A stretch of DNA of 64,000 nucleotides. Source: DASRHD01 sp035485575. GTDB lineage: Bacteria; Verrucomicrobiota; Verrucomicrobiia; Opitutales; Opitutaceae. Below, piece by piece: positions 56,403 to 64,000 of the stretch. The stretch is from contig DATHNW010000016.1 in the NCBI GenBank assembly GCA_035485575.1, positions 1 through 64,000 on the forward strand. Direction: 5' to 3'. Every line of letters begins with the position of its first letter. Position 1 is the first letter of the stretch. The notes beneath the pieces were generated by a model. That model saw only the letters and a list, made by a program, of their open reading frames with translations, was not told the DNA's origin and did not search any database. The translations under genes and the position numbers were made by a program.

Positions 56403-56891
56403 GGCTATGATGGGATCATGATGGAGTGGCTTTCGCCGCGCCATGAGCAAAACGTGAGGAATCACTTATTGTCCAAACGATAAGTTGGCTGATGGGGCAC
56501 ATTTACGGAGGGCAGCGAATACAGATAGAGATACCTCGCGATTTGCTCATACCGAACCGTCAAATTTCGACATACAAAAGACGGGGAATTTGGAATTTTT
56601 GGCTGGAATGGAGATCACTTAAACGGGTCAGGCCTTCCTATTCTATTTATTTGCAATATATTTGCGCCAGTTTTGTTTTTACAAAAACGGTGTAATAAAA
56701 TTGTGAAATACCAGATGGTCGATCCTGAAAAATGAAGAGTACCTTGACCAAAAAGCGAAGAAGGAATTGAACAGTGACGTAGGGTGTTTGCCTCATTCTT
56801 CTACCCAGAATAACCCCTAGTCGATTGCACGTATCTCAATGCGTGAAATCATCCCAGCAATTCAGCTCAGCCCATCGATTAGTTTTTCCCC
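56403..56891. other. AT-rich intergenic stretch, no supported gene
   Basis: About 490 bases between divergent genes with markedly AT-rich sequence (for example TATTCTATTTATTTGCAATA near 56638). A short palindrome GTTTTTACAAAAAC sits at 56675-56688, just before TAATAAAATT, so promoter or operator activity for the secreted protein is possible. A 67-codon ORF at 56492 has no recognisable features. No tRNA, CRISPR or clear terminator was seen. Confidence 0.5.
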
Positions 56892-58355
56892 ATGTACACC
56901 AAAAATATCTCCGTCCTCAGAGCGCTGCTTTTTAGCGCTCTTGTTGCGCCCCTGGCCCTCCACGCCACAACCGCCACCAGCCTTAGCAGTTTCGGCGGTA
57001 TTGAAGAGCCCGAGGTGATTTATCATCCCTCCACCAATACCTTCACGAACGATAGCTATGTGAACATCACGGATCTCGGCAGCGGCACTTTTCAGGTGCT
57101 GCTCCGCTACAGCACTTCCCAGTGGGACGGCGACCGCACTACCACAAATGACGATCGTCAGCGCGGCGAGGTCAAGACCCTCGGTGCCAACCAGTTGATT
57201 CACGAGACCTATGATTACACGACGACATGGCGCACCAATTCCGCGTTCGTCGGTTCCGGCGACTTCTGTCACATCACGCAGTTGAAGCCAGTGGATGGTG
57301 TCGAAGGTTCATCGGGAGCGCCCATGATCACGACCTCAATCTTCGCGGGCACAAACTCCGCCGCGATTCGCTACGCATCAGCTTCCTTTTCCCCAGCCAA
57401 TGTGTTCACCCCCCAAATCGTGCGCAATATCACATGGGCTCCCAACACCTGGCTGGCGCAAAAAATCCGGGTAACGACGACCGCGGATGGAGAGACCACC
57501 GGCCAGGTGCTTGTCTCGCTCAATGGCGACTCGCTGCAAGGCGTGACGAATGTTGAAGTGTGCCGTCCTTCTACGACCCAATATTATCCGAAATGGGGCC
57601 TGTATCGCGGCGCCAGCACGACTTCCGGTTTCAGCGCCAACGACTACGTCCAGCATTCCAATGTCACGGCGAACAAAGTCACCTCCGTCGTTGCCGCGCC
57701 GGCCTTCAGTCCGGCTGGCGGCACTTATACCAGCACGCAAACGGTGACGATCACCTCGGCCACCAGCGGCGCCTCGATCCGTTACACGACCGACAGCAGC
57801 ACGCCGAGTGAGACCGCGGGCACCGTCTACTCCAGCCCGGTGAGCGTGAGCAGCAGCAAAACGCTCAAGGCCATCGCCTACAAGAGCGGCTCGACTGATA
57901 GCTCGGTCACCAGCGCGACTTACACGATCAATGTGACTGCGCCCACGGTGAACTTCGAGGCGGAGAGCCTGACTTACACGGCCAGCGGCGCGACTGCTTC
58001 CGTGCAGACCGACACCAATTCCAGCGGCGGCAAGTGGATCGAACTGGCCGGCAACAGCACCGGCGATAATATCAGCTTCGCCATCCCCAGCGTCGTCGCC
58101 GGCACCTACCAGGTGAAGATGGAATGGAAGGGCAACACCAGCCGCGGCATCCTGCAGCTCTCCGTCGACGGCAAGAATGTCGGCGGCACGCTCGACCAGT
58201 ATTCCGCCGCCCAGTCCTATCCCACGACGAGCTTCGGTACGGTGACCTTCGCTTCGGCCGGCACGCACACCATCAAGCTGACGGTCACCGGCAAGAATTC
58301 GTCCTCGAGCGACTACCAGCTCTCCGCGGACAAGTTCACGCTGGTTGGACAATAA
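56892..58355 (+). CDS. Secreted multidomain protein with chitobiase-type and CBM-like C-terminal domains
   Basis: This 487-residue protein has a Sec signal (LLFSALVAPLALHA). The N-terminal ~230 residues are a jelly-roll-like beta domain (IHETYDYTTTWRTNSAF, YYPKWGLYRGAS, YVQHSNVTANK) resembling polysaccharide-lyase folds, but no family can be fixed by eye. Residues ~267-345 are a CHB_HEX_C-type domain (FSPAGGTYTSTQTVTIT, SIRYTTDSSTPS). The end (~350-487) is a CBM6/35-like module shared with the gene at the window start. It is probably a secreted polysaccharide-binding or -cutting enzyme. Confidence 0.8.
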   Translation: MYTKNISVLRALLFSALVAPLALHATTATSLSSFGGIEEPEVIYHPSTNTFTNDSYVNITDLGSGTFQVLLRYSTSQWDGDRTTTNDDRQRGEVKTLGANQLIHETYDYTTTWRTNSAFVGSGDFCHITQLKPVDGVEGSSGAPMITTSIFAGTNSAAIRYASASFSPANVFTPQIVRNITWAPNTWLAQKIRVTTTADGETTGQVLVSLNGDSLQGVTNVEVCRPSTTQYYPKWGLYRGASTTSGFSANDYVQHSNVTANKVTSVVAAPAFSPAGGTYTSTQTVTITSATSGASIRYTTDSSTPSETAGTVYSSPVSVSSSKTLKAIAYKSGSTDSSVTSATYTINVTAPTVNFEAESLTYTASGATASVQTDTNSSGGKWIELAGNSTGDNISFAIPSVVAGTYQVKMEWKGNTSRGILQLSVDGKNVGGTLDQYSAAQSYPTTSFGTVTFASAGTHTIKLTVTGKNSSSSDYQLSADKFTLVGQ

Positions 58356-58381
58356 GAATCCCTGATCTCTTCGAACAACGC

Positions 58382-58420
58382 GCGCGGGTGTGCCTTCAAA
58401 GCGCACCCGCGCTTCGTCTT
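58382..58420 (+). terminator. Candidate terminator after the secreted CBM protein
   Basis: GCGCGGGTG pairs with CACCCGCGC across a 13-base loop, followed by TTCGTCTT. The T-tract is weak, so termination is probable rather than certain. Confidence 0.6.
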
Positions 58421-58577
58421 GGATTTTACGCTGGCTTGCCAGGCCCGAAGTCCGGCCGGCTTAGGCACCTTTGGCCCCCACTCCGGCCGACAAAAGGCTT
58501 GTCACCGTGCTTGCGCAAAACGTAATGAGCACCTTTGTTTTCACCGGCGATGGATTTCACCGCCGGAGGTTGGTTCC

Positions 58578-58652
<75 letters not shown>

Positions 58653-58660
58653 ATTTAAAT

Positions 58661-58684
58661 CAAAAGGCCGGCAGGCCGGCCGGC
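58661..58684 (-). terminator. Terminator for acs
   Basis: On the minus strand GGCCGGC pairs with GCCGGCC over a very short loop, followed by TTTTGATTT, about 60 bases after the acs stop. Because the loop is only two bases, a shortened stem with a six-base loop is likelier. Confidence 0.65.
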
Positions 58685-58740
58685 GCCCGGCCGATAAGCC
58701 GCTCCTATCAAAGCCAGGTAAGGCCAGGCTCGCTTCGCTT

Positions 58741-60690
58741 TCATTCGTCGTGCTGAAGGCTGGTGATGACGGTAAAATCTTCGAGCGTGGTCGTATCGCC
58801 CTTCACTTCGCCGCCGCCGGCGATTTCCTTGAGGATGCGGCGCATGATTTTTCCGCTACGGGTCTTGGGCAGGCCGGCGGCGAAACGCACATCGTCCGGT
58901 CGCGCAAGCGAGCCGATTTCGCGGGCAACATGCTGGCGTAATTCGTCCTTGAGCTCAGGTCCGGGTGCAACGCCGTTCTTGAGCGTGACAAAGCAGACCA
59001 GCGCCTGGCCCTTCAGATCATCAGGCCGGCCCACCACCGCAGCTTCCGCCACGGAGGGATGCGAGACCAGCGCGCTTTCGATTTCTGCGGTACCGATGCG
59101 ATGGCCCGAAACATTGAGCACATCGTCGATGCGGCCGACGACCCAAAGGTAGCCGTCCTCATCGAACCGCGCCCCGTCGCCGGCGAAATAGAGGCCGGGC
59201 AGTTCGCTCCAGTATTGTTTTTTGAAACGTTCGTCGTCGCCCCAGAGCGTGCGCAGCATCGAGGGCCAGGGCTTCGTCAGAAAAAGCTTCCCGCCCTGGC
59301 CGCGCGGAACCTCCTTGCCGTTTTCGTCCAGGACCTTTGGCACGACGCCAAAAAACGGCAGGGTGCACGAGCCCGGTTTGAGCGGTGTGACCCCGGGCAG
59401 CGGCGTGACCATGATGGCGCCGGTCTCCGTCTGCCACCAGGTGTCCACGATGGGGCAACGCTTTTTTCCGATAAGGGTGAAATACCACATCCAAGCCTCG
59501 GGATTGATCGGTTCGCCCACGCTGCCGAGCAGGCGGAGCGAACTCAGATCATGCTTTTTCACGTAATCGTCGCCCCAGCGCATGAAGGCACGGATGGCGG
59601 TCGGGGCGGTGTAAAAAATCGTCACGCCGTGCCGGTCGATGATGTCCCAGAAGCGGTCCGGCTCGGGATGGTTGGGCGCACCTTCGTAGAGGAACACCGT
59701 GGCGCCATTGGCGAGCGGCCCGTAAACGACATAGCTGTGGCCCGTGATCCAGCCGATGTCCGCCGTGCACCAGTAGACATCGGTTTCCTTCAAATCGAAA
59801 ACGTATTTCGTGGTGATGGCTGTGCCCAGGAGATAGCCGGCGGTCGTGTGGAGCACACCCTTCGGCTTGCCGGTCGAGCCGCTCGTGTAGAGGATGAAGA
59901 GCGGATGCTCGCTGTCGAATCCGCGTGACTTATGGCTCGCTTTTACCCCGGTCACGAGTTCGTGCCACCAGCGGTCGCGGCCCTCCATCATGGTGACGGG
60001 CGAGCCGGTGCGCTTGAGCACAATGACATGCTGCACGCTGGGCGTGGCGCTGAGGGCGCGATCGACATTGGCTTTGAGCTCGATGACCTTGCCCCGGCGG
60101 AAGCCGCCGTCGGCGGTGATGATGAGCTTGGCCTGGCAGTCGTTGACCCGGTCCTTGATCGCCTCACTGGAGAAGCCGCCGAAAATAACCGTGTGGATGG
60201 CGCCGATCCGGGCGCACGCCAGCATGGCCACGACCGCCTCAGGTACCATGGGCAGGTAGATCGCGATCCGATCACCCTTCACCAGCCCGATTGCGCTGAG
60301 AACATTGGCGAAGCGGCAGACCTCGCGGTGCAGCTGCTTATAGGTAAGCGTGCGGATGTCGCCCGGTTCTCCCTCGAAGATAAGGGCGGCTTTGTTCTCG
60401 CGCACCGTGCCCAGATGGCGGTCGAGGCAGTTCTCGGCCATATTGAGCTGGCCGCCTTGGAACCATTTGGCATGCGGCAATTTCCATTGCAGCACCTTGC
60501 TGAACGGCTTCCGCCAGGTAAGCAGCTCCCTGGCTTGCCGGCCCCAAAATTTTTCTGGGGAGTTGACAGATTCCGTATAGAGTTTCTTATAAGTGACACT
60601 GCTCCCAAGATTTGCTTGGGCTTTGAACTCGGCCGAAGGCCTGAACACCCGGTGTTCCCGGGATACTGAGGTAATCGTCTGGTCTGTCAC
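58741..60690 (-). CDS. acs: Acetyl-CoA synthetase
   Basis: Acs activates acetate to acetyl-CoA through acetyl-AMP. The 649-residue length is right. ATP-binding LYTSGSTGKPKGVLH, then VYWCTADIGWITGHSYVVYGPL, DTWWQTETG, the hinge GRIDDVLNVSGHRIGTAEIE and the acetylatable Lys in TRSGKIMRRIL are all present. It starts at a GTG. Rho lies divergently upstream. Confidence 0.97.
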   Translation of the reverse strand: MTDQTITSVSREHRVFRPSAEFKAQANLGSSVTYKKLYTESVNSPEKFWGRQARELLTWRKPFSKVLQWKLPHAKWFQGGQLNMAENCLDRHLGTVRENKAALIFEGEPGDIRTLTYKQLHREVCRFANVLSAIGLVKGDRIAIYLPMVPEAVVAMLACARIGAIHTVIFGGFSSEAIKDRVNDCQAKLIITADGGFRRGKVIELKANVDRALSATPSVQHVIVLKRTGSPVTMMEGRDRWWHELVTGVKASHKSRGFDSEHPLFILYTSGSTGKPKGVLHTTAGYLLGTAITTKYVFDLKETDVYWCTADIGWITGHSYVVYGPLANGATVFLYEGAPNHPEPDRFWDIIDRHGVTIFYTAPTAIRAFMRWGDDYVKKHDLSSLRLLGSVGEPINPEAWMWYFTLIGKKRCPIVDTWWQTETGAIMVTPLPGVTPLKPGSCTLPFFGVVPKVLDENGKEVPRGQGGKLFLTKPWPSMLRTLWGDDERFKKQYWSELPGLYFAGDGARFDEDGYLWVVGRIDDVLNVSGHRIGTAEIESALVSHPSVAEAAVVGRPDDLKGQALVCFVTLKNGVAPGPELKDELRQHVAREIGSLARPDDVRFAAGLPKTRSGKIMRRILKEIAGGGEVKGDTTTLEDFTVITSLQHDE

Positions 60691-60789
60691 GTGAGTGGCT
60701 GATTTATCGGGGTTGAGGTTGCGAAAGTGTGCCTCTTATCCCGCCCTGAGTTTCGAGCGTCAAGCACGGGAGTACATTTGTATCGCACC

Positions 60790-61965
60790 ATGGAAAATCC
60801 CCCCTCGCCCGCTCCTGCGGGCACAGAAGCAGCCGCACCCGCCGTTCCGGAGAATATTCTCCGGGTCGAAGGCGTCCTCGACATCGACATTTCGAAAGGC
60901 GGCAACGGCCAGCTCCTCGATCTGGCCCGCAATGGCAAACGCCGGCCCACCGACCCGTTCGTGCCGAAGGAACTCATCCGCCGCTTCAAGCTTCGCTCCG
61001 GCAGCCTCATCGGCGGCACCGCGTTTCCGCCCGACGGCCGCTTTCAGAACCCCAAGATGAAATTCATCGAGAAGGTCGACGGCCTCGATCTCGACGACCG
61101 CCGCCACAAGCTCGACTTCAATTCGCTCACCACCGTCTCGCCCAACCAGCACTTGAAAATGGAGCTGAAGGACGGCCGTCTCACGACGCGCGCAGTGGAT
61201 CTTTTCTGTCCCATCGGCAAGGGCACCCGCGGCCTCATCGTCGCCCCGCCGCGCACCGGCAAGACCACCCTCCTCCGCGACATGGCGCTGGGCGTGCTGG
61301 AAAACAACCCCGAGTGCATCGTCATGATCCTCCTCGTGGACGAACGCCCCGAGGAAGTCACCGACTTCAAGCGCAGCGTGCCCGCCGAGATCTGGGCCTC
61401 GTCGAACGACGAGCAGATCGACAACCACATCCGTATCGCCGATCTCTGCATCGAGCGCGCCAAGCGTCTCGTCGAGGCCGGCAAGGACGTCGTGCTTTTC
61501 CTCGATTCGATCACCCGCCTGGCCCGCGCCCACAACACCCAGCGCAATTCCGGCCGCACCGGCTCCGGCGGCCTCGATGTCCGCGCCCTGGAAAAACCCC
61601 GCCAGCTTTTTGCCGCCGCCCGCAAGACCGAGGAGGCCGGTTCGCTCACCATCGTGGCCAGCGTGCTCGTCGAGACCGGCAGCCGCATGGACGACATCAT
61701 TTTCCAGGAATTCAAGGGCACCGGCAACATGGAGCTCGTGCTCGACCGCAAGTGCGCCGAGATGCGCCTGTGGCCCGCCATCAACATCGCCTCGTCCGGC
61801 ACCCGCAAGGAGGAGCTGCTGATCGAGCCGAAGAAGCTCGAAGGCATCCATTTCTTCCGCCGCGCACTTGTGTCGCAAAAGATCGAGGAAGCCACCGAGA
61901 CGATGATCACCCGCCTTTCCAAGACCAAGACCAACGAGGAGTTCCTCAAGCTGATCGCCCGCTAG
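60790..61965 (+). CDS. rho: Transcription termination factor Rho (short, divergent N-terminus)
   Basis: From ATG 60790 the 391-residue hexameric helicase shows Walker A APPRTGKTTLL, VDERPEEVTDFKRSV, VLFLDSITRLARAHNTQ, the Q-loop region NSGRTGSGG and the R-loop region GTGNMELVLDRKCAEMR. It lacks the Rho_N helical domain. In the cold-shock-like RNA-binding domain, the usual GFGFLR is replaced by GNGQLLD, although IRRFKLRSGSLIGG behind it is intact. The first ~25 residues are Pro/Ala-rich. A GTG at 60727 would add 21 residues. Confidence 0.97.
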   Translation: MENPPSPAPAGTEAAAPAVPENILRVEGVLDIDISKGGNGQLLDLARNGKRRPTDPFVPKELIRRFKLRSGSLIGGTAFPPDGRFQNPKMKFIEKVDGLDLDDRRHKLDFNSLTTVSPNQHLKMELKDGRLTTRAVDLFCPIGKGTRGLIVAPPRTGKTTLLRDMALGVLENNPECIVMILLVDERPEEVTDFKRSVPAEIWASSNDEQIDNHIRIADLCIERAKRLVEAGKDVVLFLDSITRLARAHNTQRNSGRTGSGGLDVRALEKPRQLFAAARKTEEAGSLTIVASVLVETGSRMDDIIFQEFKGTGNMELVLDRKCAEMRLWPAINIASSGTRKEELLIEPKKLEGIHFFRRALVSQKIEEATETMITRLSKTKTNEEFLKLIAR

Positions 61966-62014
61966 GAACAATCGGGCCCGCCGATCGAGCCGGGCGGCCG
62001 TGCAACCGGCCGAA

Positions 62015-62044
62015 AACGGGAGGAAAGACCTCCCCGTATTTAGC
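62015..62044 (+). terminator. Candidate terminator after rho
   Basis: ACGGGAGG pairs with CCTCCCCGT (one bulged C) over AAAGA, followed by ATTTA. It is the best hairpin between rho and the next gene; the T-tract is poor. Confidence 0.5.
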
Positions 62045-62145
62045 CGTAACTTCCCTCTTGCCCCGCAGGGCAAGTTTCTAAACAACTTTCTGTTCCGCCT
62101 CGCGCGTAGTGCGCCGGCGGAAATGCCAGCCGCAACCTTTTACGC

Positions 62146-63906
62146 ATGCATAGTTTTTCCGAGCAATGTCTGGACATGGCCCGCTCAATCCTCGGCCATA
62201 ATCTCGACGCGATCCAGCCCGACGGCACCATCCAATCCGCTCCCGGCGAATCACCCCGCCATGACGAGCCCGGCCACGTCGCCCTCGCGCTCGGCGAATA
62301 TCATCGCGCCACCGGCGAAACCACCCTTCAGGGCTATGACCTCGTTGACCTCTCGGCCCGCTGCATCACCGCGCAGATGTTCACCGAGCCACCCGCCGAA
62401 AACGGCCTGGCCTACGCTGCGCTCGGCCTTCTCTGCTTCGGACCGTCGAAGGAGCGCAACCCCGTGTGGGAACGCCTCGTTGATGAAACCAAGCAGCGCA
62501 TCGACAAGGCCCTCCTGCACCGCAGCGACTATGACAACCACTGGCAGGCCTTCAACGTCGCCAAGGCCGTCGCGCGCTTCAGCCTGGGCCTATCCAAAAA
62601 GGACGAGACTTCGCGCCTGATCGAGCGCCTCGTCGAGCGCATCAACGCCACCAGCTCAAACGGCTTCTTCGACGACGCCACGCACGGCTTCGGCGGCAAT
62701 TTCAATCTCTACGGCGTGCTGACCTTCGTGTTCATCCGCTCGGCCCTCCAGCTGCACTCGAATCCCGGCGTGCGCGAACGCAAACTCCCGACACTGCGCA
62801 CGTATGCCGAGAAATACATCAAGCTCATGCCCGACCTCGTCCGGGCCGACGGGCTGGGCTGGGCCTTCGGCCGCGCCGCCGGCGCCTACGGCCAGATGCA
62901 CTGCATCAGCCTCATCCTGCAGGGCCTGCGCGACAACTGGATCACCGACGACCAGAAGCCCAAGTTCTTCGATCTGCTGCGCCGTCTGTTCCTGTTTTTC
63001 TACCAGACGTACCTTGACCAGGAGCACGGCTTCCTCGATTTGCGCGACACCGAGCGCACCGCCTACGCGACGCACACGACGCGCATGGCCAATTTCGACG
63101 CCGCGCGCTACCTCTGCCAGTGGGCGCGCCTTGCCAAGACCGTCCAGATGCCGTCCGGCTCCGGCCGCTCGAACGAGCCGGTGCGCACCGTCGGCCGTTT
63201 CGTCATTTTCGACAAAAGCAACCGCAAGGAGCAGGGCCTTTTCCTTTACCGCGACGCCGAGAGCGGCCTGCATTTCCAGCTGCCGCTCATCAGCAGCGGC
63301 AGCGTGCTCACGGCCGACTCCCTGGCCTTTCCGCACTGCCCGGGCGTGTTCGACTGGCCCAACAACGTCTACACGCCGGTCATGCTGCCCGAGCTCACCT
63401 TCGGCGAGCATACCACCCTGCCGGCGTTCTATGGCAAGAACTGCGTCACCGGGCTCGGCCTGCGCAACAGTTTCTACTTCCGCTACGACCAGCCCGAGCT
63501 CATTTCGACCAAGGAGGAGATCGTCAAGAACCTCGGCAGCGTGAAGGTGCAGTGGAATTTCTCCGGCGCGAAAATCTCCTGCGAATTCGCCTACACCGTG
63601 AAGCAGCAGGTCACGCTCGATAAGTTCCGCTACGCGCTCGTCCTCGCCGCGCCGCATTCGAAGTACCGCGTGGCCGGCTCGCCCATTCTGGGCCCGGGCG
63701 GCCACCGCTGTGTCGTGTCGAAAAACGATTTTCAAGCCGTGTGGCAGGAAACCGAGGTCGTCACCGCCGATCCCACCTATCGCACGAACTACGGCAAGAT
63801 CCATTACCTTCAGTTCCTCGTGCGCGACCACCCGCTGGTCATGCGCCCCGGCCAGATCTATCGTCTCGCCGTGGAGTTCGACCCCGACATCGCACGGGTT
63901 GAGTGA
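62146..63906 (+). CDS. Uncharacterised 586-residue protein, probable (alpha/alpha) toroid plus beta-sandwich
   Basis: Residues ~1-330 are helix-rich with repeated aromatic pairs (NHWQAFNVAKAVARFSLGL, GGNFNLYGVLTFVFIRSAL, GWAFGRAAGAYGQMHCIS). Residues ~340-586 are beta-rich (RFVIFDKSNRKEQGLFLY, FRYDQPELIS). This architecture resembles heparinase II/III-like or glycoside-hydrolase toroid enzymes, and a carbohydrate substrate would suit the genome, but no family is recognised. No signal peptide is evident. Confidence 0.75.
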   Translation: MHSFSEQCLDMARSILGHNLDAIQPDGTIQSAPGESPRHDEPGHVALALGEYHRATGETTLQGYDLVDLSARCITAQMFTEPPAENGLAYAALGLLCFGPSKERNPVWERLVDETKQRIDKALLHRSDYDNHWQAFNVAKAVARFSLGLSKKDETSRLIERLVERINATSSNGFFDDATHGFGGNFNLYGVLTFVFIRSALQLHSNPGVRERKLPTLRTYAEKYIKLMPDLVRADGLGWAFGRAAGAYGQMHCISLILQGLRDNWITDDQKPKFFDLLRRLFLFFYQTYLDQEHGFLDLRDTERTAYATHTTRMANFDAARYLCQWARLAKTVQMPSGSGRSNEPVRTVGRFVIFDKSNRKEQGLFLYRDAESGLHFQLPLISSGSVLTADSLAFPHCPGVFDWPNNVYTPVMLPELTFGEHTTLPAFYGKNCVTGLGLRNSFYFRYDQPELISTKEEIVKNLGSVKVQWNFSGAKISCEFAYTVKQQVTLDKFRYALVLAAPHSKYRVAGSPILGPGGHRCVVSKNDFQAVWQETEVVTADPTYRTNYGKIHYLQFLVRDHPLVMRPGQIYRLAVEFDPDIARVE

Positions 63907-63910
63907 TGAA

Positions 63911-63981
63911 ATGTTCACGGTTTATGGTTCACGGTTCACTGTTTTAAAATCGTGAACGGTAAACGGTGAACCGAGAACCAT
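63911..63981. repeat. Inverted repeat of GTTCACGG-type units at the window end
   Basis: ATGTTCACGGTTTATGGTTC is mirrored by CGTGAACGGTAAACGGTGAA and ending GAGAACCAT, forming a ~30-bp-arm imperfect hairpin directly after the uncharacterised gene. A half-like copy (GTTTATGGTTTCGGTTTACAG) lies at 45312-45332. Confidence 0.7.
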
Positions 63982-64000
63982 GCTATCGAAGCGAATCATC

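Noticed and set aside
56492..56695. 67-codon ORF in the AT-rich gap
   Set aside because: No start signal, no domain, and basic/aromatic composition as expected from AT-rich non-coding DNA.
60760..62085. 441-codon minus-strand ORF opposite rho
   Set aside because: Antisense shadow of a strongly conserved gene.
62656..63918. 420-codon minus-strand ORF opposite the uncharacterised protein
   Set aside because: The plus frame has balanced composition and regular secondary structure; the minus frame does not.

Overview
The window is a 64 kb stretch of a GC-rich bacterial chromosome. It is dense with housekeeping and biosynthetic genes and has only small patches of accessory DNA. The gene content suggests Verrucomicrobiota, most likely the Opitutales/Opitutaceae. 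Supporting signs are C5-pathway haem synthesis (hemL), secreted CBM/chitobiase-type proteins with the same C-terminal module at both ends, a compact Rho without the usual N-terminal helical domain, a Pro/Ala-tailed SecG, YXWGXW lipoproteins, and many intergenic inverted repeats. The taxonomic placement is inference from style and gene content; no rRNA is present.

Layout. 1-3.1 kb: the 3' end of a secreted CBM-like protein and its terminator, then a visibly AT-richer two-gene cassette (AlbA_2/Schlafen-type ATP-binding protein plus ParA-like ATPase). 3.1-8.5 kb: hemL, a GxxExxY gene bracketed by inverted repeats, xerC, mazG, trpC, rsmA. 8.5-11.9 kb: small envelope proteins, a GNAT acetyltransferase and a DMT permease. 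12-14.5 kb: a dihaem cytochrome c coupled to a PQQ dehydrogenase that carries a lanthanide-type active site. 14.5-18.8 kb: icd, an aminotransferase, a tandem ribbon-helix-helix protein and an orphan sugar-ABC ATPase. 18.8-28.7 kb: a long co-directional minus-strand block (Lrp regulator, aminotransferase, der, DUF4380 protein, fmt, LysM protein, parB, SulP transporter, secG, LolA-like protein). 28.8-34.7 kb: GNAT, ffh, an AT-richer DUF2971 gene, two lipoproteins, OsmC, mgsA, DUF1294 and VF530 proteins. 34.7-39.8 kb: methyltransferase, AI-2E-type permease, YqeY, an Ada/AlkA-type fusion with ogt, and a 20-residue lysine-rich ORF followed by a good terminator. 39.9-47 kb: trpF, a DegT-family aminotransferase coupled to cobA-hemD, hemC, ilvC, ilvN, tRNA-Val, asd. 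47-56 kb: L,D-transpeptidase, P1B-type metal ATPase, dinG-like helicase, PP2C phosphatase, TPR protein, glycosyltransferase, M23 peptidase, lactonase. 56.9-64 kb: a secreted multidomain protein, tRNA-Met, acs, rho, and a large uncharacterised probable alpha-helical-toroid protein.

Functional threads. hemL, hemC and cobA-hemD give much of the tetrapyrrole and sirohaem route. trpC and trpF are separated pieces of tryptophan synthesis. ilvC and ilvN lie beside tRNA-Val and asd. alkA/ada and ogt form an alkylation-repair pair. The cytochrome and PQQ dehydrogenase form a periplasmic alcohol or aldehyde oxidation module. The best candidates for something undescribed are the AlbA_2-ParA cassette, the tandem RHH protein, the Rho with a degenerate primary RNA-binding site, and the 20-residue basic ORF. 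None is proven novel from sequence alone.
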